64,000 nucleotides of DNA, taken from Apoda limacodes (taxonomy: Eukaryota > Arthropoda > Insecta > Lepidoptera > Limacodidae). The notes below the pieces were generated by a model that did no database searches, had not been told where the DNA came from, and saw only the letters and a program-made list of their open reading frames with translations. The DNA is taken from assembly GCA_946406115.1 (NCBI GenBank), contig OX291561.1, forward strand, positions 4,022,273 to 4,086,272, read 5' to 3'. Below, piece after piece: positions 46,691-58,367 of the stretch. Within the stretch, counting starts at the first letter, position 1; every line of letters begins with the position of its first letter. The position numbers and the translations under genes were made by a program.

Positions 46691-47519
46691 TCCTCACTGA
46701 CATAGTTTTTTACTGTCGGCTAATTTTTCCTTAATTATATGACTGTGTATACACGTTGGTACTCAATTTTCAGGAGCTTAGTATGTTGGCAACACACGCA
46801 AGGAACAGGGAAAAAGTAGATATTTGCGCAGAGGCGAATTAAGTGTCGAGAGCGCCTAAGACAAGCACCGCATCTGCCCCGCTCCAGCGGCCATAGATTA
46901 ATAACAGCTTTATGTATTATAATTATAACTAGTACTAGTATTATGTAGTAAACATTGCTGATGATGACTAGTTGTCGTAGACACTGGCGCTTGCTTATAA
47001 ACTTACTGATCGGAAAAGTTTTGAAAGAGAGTCAGACAGTAGAATGAATTTAAGAGTACCGCTTTGTAATGTAGAACAATAAAATTAGAAATAAAAGTAG
47101 AGAAATTTATTCAGGATATACAACAATCGATATGGAATAACATACTTTAAAAGGATATAATTACCTAATCCTAAATTTTATTGTCTCAAGCATGCTACGA
47201 TATGCGACCATATCTTGCACAAGCTTCTTTAAGATAATTTGTACTTGCAGTACAGTATCAGAGAGCGAACTGCAATGTTTTAGCCGCCCGCTCTTTTTAT
47301 AATTTGATGAATTTGACAATGATGTGAAATGAAATAAAATAGTACGTCCGTATTGAATAAGTAGAATTACACAAAAAATACATTATATATTATAATTTGA
47401 TTGATAGAACTGGAACTGGACTGGAACAAGATCATTGCTTTTGTTGGCTCAAACGTAACAGTTTTTTTATTGATCCTTCCACACTACCATAAACACTGTA
47501 TATGTACCTATAGGCAGTT
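46691..47519. other. No recognised feature
   Basis: AT-rich noncoding DNA upstream of the MADF-BESS region. Confidence 0.4.
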
Positions 47520-47710
47520 TGACAGATTAACACAAAAACCCCACCTCCAGACATGGGTCTAAAGTTTCATTTTTCGGCGGCAAAAATGTTAAAAATAACA
47601 AAAATATCGTAAACGAACGCACGACAGTTTGTTACAGATGATACTAAAATTTTGATATAGGTATTTGATACCAATGCTAAACGAACGGATGACAGGTGAC
47701 AAAAATAATG
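47520..47710 (+). repeat. Repeat family D copy
   Basis: Partner of 14115-14310; see 'gacagtttgttacagatgat' and 'ggatgacaggtgacaaaaat'. Confidence 0.6.
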
Positions 47711-47775
47711 AAAATAATGATTCTGCATCCCAAAACGAACGCGCCCATAATCTATACTTTGTTTGTGCCGTAAAC

Positions 47776-49490
47776 CAGTGGTCTCAAACCTACCGATTTT
47801 TCGGTATTTCTACCGATATGTGCTCTGTCCTACTGAAATACCGAAATGCAACGATTTTTCCACGATTTCAGAGAATATGTGGAAATTCTCCCGATTTTTT
47901 TACCTGGCAGCCCTCTTCATTTATGTGTTACGTTAAGGGGAATCCCTCAATAGCAATAGTAAGCGCACAGCTTAGAAATCCCTCTTATAGGGGATTCCCG
48001 TTCGGGAATTCACTTTCGCTCGGCTATATATACAAGATTTCGGGGTTAATTTATTCATTAATATTCTTAACTTCGAAAAGAAAGTTTGCGAAGTGTTTAA
48101 AATTGTGAAAATTATTAAGTTAAAATGTCGTGTGACGAGGAACCGAGTACAAGCGCAAAAAGAAAAAAATATCTACAATTTTATAGAAAAGAATGGGAGG
48201 AAGAATTTTCAGGCTGGCTGCAAGAAAGTAGTAAAGGCGTAAACTATGCCTATTGTAAGAGTTGTAATAAGGATAACGTAACATCAGGGAAAGATGCTCT
48301 AAAGAAACATAGTTCTTCACAAGGACTATCTAATAATGATTATCTTTTAGCTGCAGAGCATATATTACAGAAGCTCCAAGATCTCCCGACATTATTATTT
48401 CTGGAATTTCTAGATTTTGTATTACCACTATTTAACGATTTAAATAAAGAAATGCAAGCAGAACACCCGAAAATTCACAATTTATATGCCAAAATTACTG
48501 AAACTATTTTTGATTGCTTTTTAAAAAGAGAATATTTAGCGAGCACGCCAATTGAAAATGTTGATTTTAAAAACCCTAGCAATTTTGTGACTATCGACGC
48601 CGTATATTATGATGCTGCGGCGTCTAATACACTACTTAGTAGTTCAGCAGATCTAACACCAGATCCAGTAACTTTGTTTAAATGCAGATGCCTAGATTTT
48701 TATATAGAAGCCTGTAAGCAAATAACGACGCGGTTTCCACTGAAAAATAATCCACTAAAAAGTTTAGACATAATTGAACGCACAAATGTTAAAAGTGGCA
48801 AAACTGCGTCGATAGTTCCTATTAGTAGGCTATTTCCCAATATTGTTCAGTGCAAAGATTTCCAGGAAATTGATACAGAGTGGCGCATATAAAGAAATTG
48901 TGAACAAATCAAAACATTTTCCGATGATGTAGAACTATTTTGGGATGAAGTCAGTTTATTAAAGCGTGGCGATGACACTCAAATGTTTCCTTTGTTACCT
49001 ACTTTTATCTTTAATATTTTATCTTTGCCGCATTCATCCGCCAACGTTGAACGCATATTTTCGCACATTAATCTTATGAAAACAAAACAACGAAATAGGC
49101 TATCTACTGAGTCAATCACTGGTCTATTACATGCTAAACGACTCTTCAATGACGCAAATTGTTATGACTTTGAAATAAATTCAAAAATGACTGAGAATAT
49201 GGCTAAAAAACACTGGTATAGTAAAAAAATAATAATGTAAGTATTTTTATGTTGACAGCCTATTTAGCTGTTTTGTTGTAGTTTTTTTTTTAAATAAGCT
49301 ACGAAAAATTAATAAGTCTTAAGTGTGTTTGTAATTAATTTTTAAGTTAACTATTTCATTATAAATAAACGAATTTAATTGAATTTTGTATTTTTTGTCA
49401 TATACCGATTTTGGGAACAAATAGGTACAAATATACCGATTTTTAGTGGACAGCTCTACCGATTTCGAAATTTGACGTTCGAGACCACCG
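47776..49490 (+). mobile_element. hAT transposon, internally deleted, with 8-bp target duplication
   Basis: Left end CAGTGGTCTCAAAC (47776-47789) and right end, inverted, CGGTGGTCTCGAAC (49477-49490): 14 bp with two mismatches, the CAGTGGT type typical of hAT. CCGTAAAC stands immediately before (47768-47775) and after (49491-49498), a perfect 8-bp duplication, the hallmark of hAT insertion. 'taccgatttttcggtatt' words recur in the subterminal regions. Length 1715 bp. The right end is 122 bp upstream of the MADF-BESS start codon. Confidence 0.95.
48125..49240 (+). pseudogene. hAT transposase, deleted and with one stop
   Basis: ATG 48125 opens a frame broken only by TAA at 48890-48892, after which the same frame continues to 49240. 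The N-terminus has a partial BED-type zinc finger (YCKSCNKDNVTSGKDALKKH). The C-terminus, with FNILSLPHSSANVERIFSHI, matches the hAT dimerisation domain (Dimer_Tnp_hAT), where the catalytic Glu region lies. Total about 372 codons against 600-700 in full transposases. The part between finger and middle that should hold the first two catalytic Asp is missing, joined near 'GLSNNDYLLAA'. The start codon and downstream promoter context look like those of a full copy, so the deletion occurred inside an ordinary element. Confidence 0.88.
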
Positions 49491-49612
49491 CCGTAAACAG
49501 ACGAAAAAAGTCTTATGGCGGGCTGACGGCCGGCCATTTGCAATGTTTTTGTATCTGTTATGAATTGGGATTCGACTTCTTCACAAAACATTCGCCTGCA
49601 CAGTATTCTGAT

Positions 49613-52600
49613 ATGCCGCGCAAACCTTGCTACTGGACTAGAAAATTAGAATTACGTTTAGTGGAATTTGTGAGATGCAGAGAGTACATTTGGCGGCCTG
49701 TCGGTAATACTAATCATCAAATCCAACAAAAATATAAAGCTTACGCAGAGTTTGCTTCACAATTGGGCCGCGGATTTACTGGTAAGACGAGTATCTTTTT
49801 CTTGCGTCGCCTTTTATTTACCCTGACCTCAAAACCACCTATGTCTATGTTCAGAGTAAAATTGATTCAATTTTTTCCTCTGCGCCTGGTAAAATAGCCT
49901 ACAGACAGAAGGAATGAAAAATTACGAATATTGGGTTAGAGTATCTAAAATCCCGCGCCTTGCGAACGAAAAAAAACCCGGATTTAAAATACTTCAATTT
50001 TTTGTTCACTAGACGTGAAAATGTTCTATGTCCGGTTTTTTGTCCCTTGCCTTTTCCCTTTAGTTACTATGACCCTTACTTAATCCAGATTTACACCAAA
50101 ATGTATCATAAATTGCAATGCTGTGCAATTTTATGCGCACAACATAAATCTTCATTTAAAACACATTGACTGTCACTCTGACATCAAAGTTTCATATCCA
50201 ATTAGCAGTAGGTATGGTTGGATTGCGTTATATCACATTCGCACATTGAATTTATGTTAAAAGTTACTATTTGTGCACTGCTCAATGTTCAGTTTTAATA
50301 ATCCTGACAAGTTACAAAGGCATTACTGTATGACTGACAAACAAATTTTGATCATCTCTGTAGTGGCATCATTTACATTGAGAGCTTGTTTGATATTATG
50401 CGGTCAAACAAAACTCAACTAAAATATGTCCGTACATTCACTGAGTAGTATCTAAAATGAATAAAGTGGTGAAATAGAACAAAATCAAAATTGTATGTAC
50501 TATGTTTTTGAAATTTTTTCCGTGCAGACTAGAAATATTACACATTCACTTAAAATTTACCAGTACCTAAGTAGAGTAATTCTTTACGTTCCAAGAATGT
50601 GAGATTTTTATATAATAAAAGTTTCTATGAATAGAATACCACATTTATATACAATGAAATGAAATTCAGAGGACACTAGTTTTTTCAGAAATTAAATAAA
50701 TTCATTTCATACAAAACCAGCCATTACACAACAATAAATATCTACAAAAACAAAACGCATGAGAGAGAAAAATAACAAAAACATAACATGTTGCCAGTAT
50801 TCAACAATTGAGTACTTACTCTGTAAAGTAATAATGGATAAAATAAAACTAAGTAAAATTTTAAGAACTACTTATTTAGTATAGTCACGGTGACCCACTT
50901 TGGAACATGAAAACTTGTGTGCAAAATCAAGCTGAGCCCATGAAAGTTAGCGCGCGAAGCCAAGTGGAGCGTGCCGGTGCAGAGGCCGGTGAGCGCCAGA
51001 AACAAATTGTACCTGTGTCACTCAGATCAATAAACCAGTGTCTACCCTGCCCCCCCAAACTATTCTAAATTAGAACAATTTGTTTCTGGCTCTTCGCCGG
51101 CCTCTGCCGCGGTACGTTTCGCTCGGCTCGTGCGGTGTCGCTTTGCTCCTCACCACCTAACTTGGCAAGGTTTGGATTTGCTGCCAGTTTTTTGATTTTA
51201 TTGGAGTATATAAATATGCTTTTCTATCGCTTAAAATTAGAGAAAAGTAAAATCGATAGAATCCTGTGTTTATTTTTTCTTTACACTGGCAAGTATATTC
51301 GTGAAAAAAAAATTTTGTATTTTTAAATGTTGGTGTGTAATAGCAGATTTTGTATGAAATCAATTTAGTTTTTTTCGTGAAAATCTAGTGTCCTCTGAGA
51401 GTTTGTGAATTTTACCTGTGTATATAAATGTGGTGTTCTATCAGTTAAAACCATCGTTACGTAAAATTCTGACGTTCTTGGAAAGTGAAGAATTACCCTA
51501 AGTAGTTTTTTAGATCCCAGAGACCTCCTTAACTTATTATATAAATTGAAATTTACAATTAAATGCCGTTTAATTGTAAATTGAAATTTACAATTAAATG
51601 CCGTTTAATAAAGGGAGGGTATTACGCAGTCACCTAAACGATGGAGAAGGACTGCTCAAGACTGAGCCCAGTGGAAGAATCTGCAGGAGGCCTATGTCTC
51701 AGGACAACCTGACGCATAATTTTAGGGACTTTATTCTAGTATAAGCTACATAGATAATAATTGACTGTAAGGTCAGAGAATAAAGGCTATTTTATTATAA
51801 TTATATTACACTGTTGACATGTTATGAGTATTAACCCTGCTAACTAGCACCCACCAATTGATATTTTTAATTTCCTCTTTGTACAAAGCAAATTTAAAAA
51901 ATATGTTTCTAAAGAAATATATAACTAGTTATAATTTATTTTTAGAATATTTTTAGGTGGTTCTACGATAAATCTGTAAATTGTAGATAGTATATAACCG
52001 CTACTTTTAGCAGATATGCAATCTAAAACTTGCATATTTATCCTAGAAACAATACAAAATTTCTAAAAATAGCTTATGATTAGTATTTCTGTAGAGGCAC
52101 ATATTTGTAATTAGTTTTGTTCAAATAGGAAAACAAAAAGTACTAGTGGCGGCGCTAGTCGATGTCAGGATCCGTTAAGAGTCATTAAAATTTACATGTT
52201 TGTGTAGTTTTTTAGTAGAAGAATATTTGTATTTGGGTCTTTAATTATACTATTTGTTTTCTCTTGATATCATTTTACTAATTGACAGTTTTAATTCTAA
52301 CTTATTTTTTTGTTACCTAGTTTGGTTTTTTCGTTTTTTTAAGTACATACATGTATCTACATTAAATATTTGACAAGTATAAACACCTTTTTAGGGCCTT
52401 CTTTCAAAATAAATGATTTTGATTTTGGAATCTAAAATTTAAATTAAAGTTAGAATTATTGGCCCTGAAAGTAACTATTAGTGTAGTGTATTACAGTTTG
52501 GAGAATGTCAGCAAATATAAAAAAATAAAGACTTGAGATTCGGTAACATTATATTCCAACAAAAACTGACAGCTGTTTAATTTACATCTGGGCCTGTTTT

Positions 52601-55196
52601 TTTGGCTTGTAATTTCTCACAAATTTAGCAATTCGTGACACACTGACAGCAGGATAGCAAATAGATTTTTCAGTAAAACAGTAAGAGACAGCACAAAAGC
52701 AAATACAATCGTAACAGCTAAAAAATCATGCCCACTGTCTCATTTGATTAACCTTCAAAATGTTTATTCCAGCAAAGTCAGTAAGAGATCGCTGGGTAAA
52801 CATCAGGAGCACTTTTAATCATAATCTACGGAGAGTTGACAAATCAAAGATGACTGCCAAAACTTCAGCAGACATATATGTTCCTTGTTGGCCTCTTTGG
52901 AAGCCACTGCAGTTTCTAAAAGACGTCTCCAGAAAGGAAGAGGGTGGAAATTCTGATGTAAGTGTATCTATATTATAAAATCATCATGGTTTTAAAGAAT
53001 GGAAGTTTTTCTGAGGCTTACTTAGGTTTTCTAAACTTATACATAACTTAGATATATTCTAGGGTTTAAGGTTTTTAATCGCAATTGTTTTTAAATAACC
53101 TACTTGAATTTAAATTATTTAGTTGGTTATATTTGAACATATTATTTTATAACAGGAAAAAAAAAATTCAAAAGAAATCAGTCCCAACCATCTAAATTGC
53201 CTATGGGAATATAATTACTAATTTATTGGATCAATGTGATGTTCAAGAATGAACAGGCTTGACTATTATTTAACTAATAAGATTTAAATTTATGTAAATC
53301 AATTTTCAATAGAAAGCCACATTTTTTTCCAAGCATCAGGGTGACCTGATTTTTTGCAAATATGTAGGTGAGTGGGCTATAAAGGGTATAGGATAATTTT
53401 TATCCTAATCTGATGCTCCCGCAATCCATATTTTTTTCTGTAGGTGAAACTGCTGGGTGAATCTATAGTATTCTCTAGAATATTAGTATAGTCTATAATA
53501 TTCCAAATTAAAACTAATTTAGTCTCGGGAAGCAGTGGTTAAAGCAGGGCAACAAGTGTTTTACATGATAAGATTTGTATACAAGTTCTAACTGTAACAT
53601 GAATCAGGTCAGGGATGGGGGTCTAATTCAGAGTTTTCCACACTATACATTTTCCAAATTCTGTGCCATACTCAATTATATTTCTCCAAATAATTAAATT
53701 TATCAATTCTGAATTTCTATATATTACAACACATAACATCTTTAACTATATAGACATTTTGCTGCTCAACATTTTATTATCATTAAGCGCTATTAACCAC
53801 AGTCGCAAAAGCATATTCATTCATAAAATGTCAATATGCCACTGAATTATCAATAAAAAAAGTTTTATTGAATTAAATAAAGGTATGAAATCAACAAAAA
53901 CTTTAGTTTTCTCATAATTGAATATGCATTTTGCAACACTGATAAATAGCAGTATGTTATAAAAATAATGCATTGAGGCAGGAAATGTTTATGCAGTGGA
54001 GCGTCGATTATCCACACTAATTTGGGGACCCATGTGTTCAGAAAACTGGTTTTTTCGGATAACTGAACTATTTCTAATTAAACATTTATAATTTTTTTTA
54101 ATGGCAAATAGGAATGAAACAAAAAAAGTGCAGACAGTCTTGTGATAACACAGGTACTACAAGGTGCAATTAACATTAAAAAAATCCTCAATTTTCGTCT
54201 GCCGAGGCAAGCCCATCATCTTACAAGAGGCTCGGTCCCGCAGTTTTTGAGGGCTGATACTTTAGCTTCAGCTCGTGTTTCAAACCAACGCAAAGCAATA
54301 TCTAACCAAGTAAACGCTTTAGCAGCTGCATTTGAGGACCAGGCACTGCTAATTCAAGACGTGAACCAAGATTTCGTGACAAAGCTTTCCAATTGAGCTC
54401 AGTTTCGTCTGCATTGTAATTTTAAATGCTGATGAATTAGCAGGTAGTTTTTACTCTTGTATTTGAAGCTAATAAGCTAATGAATGCCATGCCTTGCCTT
54501 GAATACGGGTGGGCGTAGTAGTAGTTCGGTTAAGCGGTCGTTCTGTTGATCCTAATTTCGGATAATCGACGCTCCACTGTAAGTATAGATATTTAGTGCA
54601 TCTTAGGTTTTATGGGAAAAATCTGATATGGATTCACGGTAAATTTAAAATTCTTCGTTCCACAAACATTTTATGGAGGAAAATTATAGCTATAAACATG
54701 GTACAATACTTAAAACTTTTATAGGGATCAGTGAAATATTAAACTAGAGTGCATACTTAATTAGTGTTTATTGTTATTAAAAGCTTGTTAACATTATTAA
54801 ATTAATTATTTACAGACTTACCAACTGGAGCTTGAAGTAAAAGAAAATCCAAATAGTTTCCAAATAAAAGAAGAGGTACCATCCGATTGCGACGATTCGG
54901 AACTTTTGACAATCAGACAAAGAAGTCAACGAACTGACCGACCAAGAAGAAAAAGAACAATATTACTTTCTAAACATGAACACAAGAATAATAAGTGCAA
55001 AAAAGTTGTTGATGACTTAGTTAATGCCTTGAAACCTCTAGCTTCAGTGTCCTATGAAAATGAAGTCCAGAGTTATTGGTTCTTTGGTAGACATGTTACA
55101 GAAAGACTGAATTGTATGAGAGAAGAAGATGCTGAATGTGCCAGTAGAGAGATAATGAACTTGTTAGAAAATTTACAAAAAAATGAAATTACTTGA
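49613..55196 (+). CDS. MADF-BESS domain protein, three exons
   Basis: Exons: 49613-49781 (ATG; donor gtaaga), 52773-52957 (acceptor ttattccag; donor gtaagt) and 54816-55196 (acceptor ttatttacag; TGA). Phases 1 and 0 agree; 244 codons. Residues about 10-110 form a MADF domain (Myb/SANT-like DNA binding): RLVEFVRCREYIWRP, YKAYAEFASQLG, then VRDRWVNIRSTFNHNLRRVD and YVPCWPLWKPLQFL. An acidic and basic linker follows (RPRRKRT, nuclear-localisation-like). The end, QSYWFFGRHVTERLNCM ... REIMNLLENL, fits a BESS motif, used for protein contacts. This is a typical insect family of DNA-binding regulators in the nucleus; I cannot name the orthologue. The first exon is close to a GC-rich leader. Intron 1 holds a fold-back element, intron 2 a Tigger derivative, yet the coding sequence is intact. 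Confidence 0.88.
50575..51497. mobile_element. Fold-back element with 8-bp target duplication
   Basis: Almost the whole 923 bp is one imperfect palindrome: 'agtaattctttacgttccaa' at the left pairs with 'ttggaaagtgaagaattacc' at the right; 'ataccacatttatatac' pairs with 'tatataaatgtggtgttct'; 'cagaggacactag' with 'ctagtgtcctctg'; and near the centre 'cagaggccgg' and 'cgccagaaacaaattgt' with their inverses (51074-51110). CTAAGTAG flanks both sides (50567-50574 and 51498-51505). No coding capacity. It lies in intron 1 of the MADF-BESS gene. Confidence 0.85.
51543..51611. repeat. 35-bp unit, two copies
   Basis: 'aaattgaaatttacaattaa' 'atgccgtttaattgt' occurs twice in direct succession; each unit is itself partly palindromic. 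Confidence 0.85.
51639..51719 (+). mobile_element. RTE-clade LINE ORF C-terminus
   Basis: Reads RWRRTAQD, a stop, AQWKNLQEAYVSGQPDA, stop: the RTE C-terminal pattern (A(Q)D...W..L.EAYV). A short intronic remnant with one nonsense change. Confidence 0.72.
51720..53993. other. Intron sequence of the MADF-BESS gene (around exon 2)
   Basis: Apart from exon 2 (52773-52957) nothing recognised. AT-rich with T runs. Confidence 0.5.
53994..54579 (-). mobile_element. Non-autonomous Tigger/pogo derivative
   Basis: Perfect 20-bp ends CAGTGGAGCGTCGATTATCC at 53994-54013 and inverted at 54560-54579, of the kind found on pogo/Tigger elements; TA follows the right end, TG precedes the left. Inside, the minus strand (about 54415-54220) still reads NADETELNWKALSRNLGSRL, the block around the first catalytic Asp of a Tigger transposase, so this 586-bp element arose by deletion from a coding copy. 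Intron 2 of the MADF-BESS gene. Confidence 0.85.
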
Positions 55197-55279
55197 GCTG
55201 TTTAAAATATGTGGGCTGTTGTTTATGCAGATGGTAAATCCAAACAACATGACAACCTCCATCATTGATAGATACCAAT

Positions 55280-55443
55280 TGTTCACTTGTGATAACTGTT
55301 CACTGATGGTTTTATGAAAGATGAAACTTGTACTTGATAAAAATCTGATCAAAATCAATACAAGTCTTCAATTGTTCACTTATTATGAAACTGATGGTTT
55401 CATCAGAGATGAAACTGAACTTAATAAAAATCGGATCAAAATC
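55280..55443 (+). repeat. Imperfect duplication in the probable 3' UTR, with poly(A) signal
   Basis: The block from 'tgttcactt' through 'ctgatggtttt' or 'ctgatggtttc' and 'gatgaaact' to 'taaaaatc.gatcaaaatca' occurs at about 55280-55355 and 55372-55443. The second holds AATAAA (55423-55428), a candidate polyadenylation signal for the MADF-BESS transcript. Confidence 0.6.
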
Positions 55444-56220
55444 ATTTACTGCAGTGTGATTTCCGCTCTTGTAAATTAAGTGCTAAATAATTTATGTTAG
55501 ATTCATAAGTCGTTAAAGGCGATTTTACGAAGCGGCTTCAATTTTATTCATTTCTGATAGTAATGACTCTCGGGCATAAGTAGATGGAACTAATTTTTAT
55601 ATAGCAAAAGCCAGCTTTTAGACAGTTTAATGTGTCAGGAATTAATTTCTACCTTTTCATGATTTCGCTATTGAAATTTTTATAGCCATAATGGCTTACA
55701 ATGAGTTTTCTTTTTTATTTCAACTCTTGTTGGGATATATTTTTCTATTGATATGGAGCTCCTGAAATGAGAAATTAATCAACTGCTTTCAAGTTCTCTT
55801 TTATGCTACCAATCAAATAGGGACAAGCTTAATTTATTAAGTAAAGTCAAATCAGTTTCTACAAAATACTTAGGTGTTTCTGAAAGTTCCTTGAACATGA
55901 AGTTCAAGTTTTTGAAATTTCTGAATCCTAGTAAAAATTCTTTGAATTAATACATGAGGAATTAATTATCGAATTGAATTTGTCAGTAGTTTTTGCTTGC
56001 ATTTTTTGTGTAAATGCAAATGTCTGGTGATTTTTACAAGTTTGCGATATGGGTGATTATACGCTATTTGAGTTTTTTGTGTCCCACAAGGAAATGTTAT
56101 CTGATACCTTCAATATTTATTATTTCTCTATGTGACACTATTTATAAATTTGGAATGATATGGGCCAGAAGATTTATCAATTTTTTCGTGTTTTATAAGA
56201 ACCAGAGGAAAATGTGTTAA
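55444..56220. other. No recognised gene
   Basis: AT-rich noncoding DNA; frames here have no recognisable motif. Confidence 0.45.
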
Positions 56221-56273
56221 CAGAGGAGTGACACTATTGGCAGAGTAGTGACAAATTAAAGCAGAGAAGTGAC
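56221..56273 (+). repeat. Three copies of cagagNagtgac
   Basis: CAGAG-G/T/A-AGTGAC at 56221-56232, 56241-56252 and 56262-56273. The same word occurs at 63245-63256, and a variant (cagaggagtatac) at about 63800. They bracket the older transposase and may be subterminal binding sites, though all lie on one strand. 56274-56970 is AT-rich and contains a diverged duplication ('aaaaatataaacttcttttt' near 56556 and 56655). Confidence 0.5.
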
Positions 56274-58334
56274 ATATCATTGATTACTAGCTAAGAAAGG
56301 GAACTAATAATAAATTATACATATTAATGATATTATTGAAACATTTTTATTGTAAAAGATAGTTACATCCAATCTTCAACATTTCTAAATGCAACCTTAT
56401 TATTAATATTAATAGTTTGTTTATGCTTAAGTTTCAATTACCCGTATCTTATCAGTCTCATGTAAGATGAAAGTTACAGTATACACTGTTTGATAGTTTT
56501 TAATTAAAAGCATAAAAGTTACATTTACTTAAATCACGTTCATGGAAATTATAATAAAACAAAAATATAAACTTCTTTTTCAAAACAAAAGTAGGTTCTT
56601 ACTATCTAATTATCTTAAATCACTTTATTGGAAATACAATTACTAAATAAACAAAAATATAAACTTCTTTTTCAAAACAAAATTACTATCCAATGTACAC
56701 CTATCAGTCTTGAAACAATTTAAACAAATAAACTTAAAAAATATCAGTCAACAATATACATGAAAACATGTATTTTATTTCAAAGACTTAAAATCCTCGT
56801 TCAAGACACTCAGGAATGGGAAAAAAATCACTAATGAAAAAAAATATAAACTTGCGAACGAAACAACAGTACTTACTATCTAATAATCCACCAATCAGTG
56901 CTAAGTCAACTTATCTTTTACAAAGAGCAGAATCAACAATTTTCAAAAACTAAACTAAACAATTAACAACTTACTTTTTAAATACATCAACAGGCTTTGG
57001 AAACTTGTAGAATACTCTGTTGCCTTTCATAAGTATATTTGGCACTGGTAATATGGACAATATCTGTTCCCATTTAACATCAGACATGTCATTGTCATTT
57101 ATTCTAAAAAGAGTACCATCTTGATTGGAGATCTTTAAAAAAGTAACCCTGATCTCTCCTTCTTCTTCATCAAAATCTGAAGAACATACGCCAGCATATC
57201 TATATTTTTTGTTATTAATATGGTATTCGACAAGGTCAAAATCTCCATTCTTGACAGTCATAGCAGTGTCTGCATTGTCTTTATCAGTTGTATTATTCAG
57301 ATGAGTAGATGTACTTGCAACCATTTCGTTTGGCACATCTTCCTCAGAATGTATACTGCAGCAACATCCAATTTGGTTTTTTGGTTTTGGGGGTATTTAA
57401 TGTCGCCTAAGTGGAAGTGAGGACAATAATTGTTACAAAAGCAACTGAGACTCTTCATGTACAACGTATTGCTCAGATTGTTTCCACGTACTTGATGTAC
57501 TTTCAGTGTACCCGTAAAAGGTTTGATATTTGGTCTATTATATTCCAACAACTTCTTTTGAAACTCAATTTCTTCTTCGGGTATCACAAACATTTGTATG
57601 CCGGGGCAATATTTGTCTAATTCCGTAGCAAAGTCGTTAATCGTAGCAATGTCAGTTCCTAAAGCTACAATTTAGTCAGCGGTACGCTTACATGTCGCTC
57701 CAATGCCGTCTGGAGCTCCTTTACCATGACCGGCTTCATGATAGTTCCAGGTATAATAACAAATATTCGGATAGGCTTTAGTCAATTTAAAAAGTAAGTA
57801 GAAAAACATATCTTTGTTACGGTATTGTGTAACAGGGCCATCACTTAAAAAATGAACGTTTTCTACAGTCGACGGAAGGAGTTCCATTACTGGTTTTAGA
57901 TGAGCCCAGATTACAGGGACGTTATGGCTTAAGTTTTCAGAAATTGTAGCGAAACATTTTGTTTCAACCTTTGTGTATAAGACCACAGTATGCAAACTTA
58001 TTTGGGTACGTGACCCACCAAAATGAAAAGATTGAATTTCTGAAGAATACTTTGTATTATAATTTTCGGAAAAGTCCATATGAATTAAGGCATCTTTATC
58101 AGTTAAATTATCTTTTACACTTTTGATTGTTTGATACTGATGGACTTTATTTGATTCATGCTTTAAAAAAAGTTCAAGGGTTTCTTCAAGTTTCATAACA
58201 ATATCTTTCGGAGCACAGTTTAATGTTACCTTAGTATATTTGCGAACCTTGCGTTTCTTTTTTGTTTTCACATCCAGAATGTCTTCTGTAATACATTGCC
58301 ATGACGTGTATTTGATGGGGAATGAGTTGTTGAA

Positions 58335-58367
58335 GGGAGCGTTCAAGTATTACGTAACGCAATTTTT
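58335..58367 (+). repeat. Left terminal inverted repeat (33 bp)
   Basis: Identical to the inverse of 61905-61937. Followed by two C-rich tracts (58380-58397, 58422-58438) separated by 'tgtaacgctccgtaacg'. Confidence 0.93.

Noticed and set aside
56014..56220. 68-codon hydrophobic plus frame after the MADF-BESS gene
   Set aside because: Short, AT-rich and without splice sites or homology that I recognise; chance is the better explanation.
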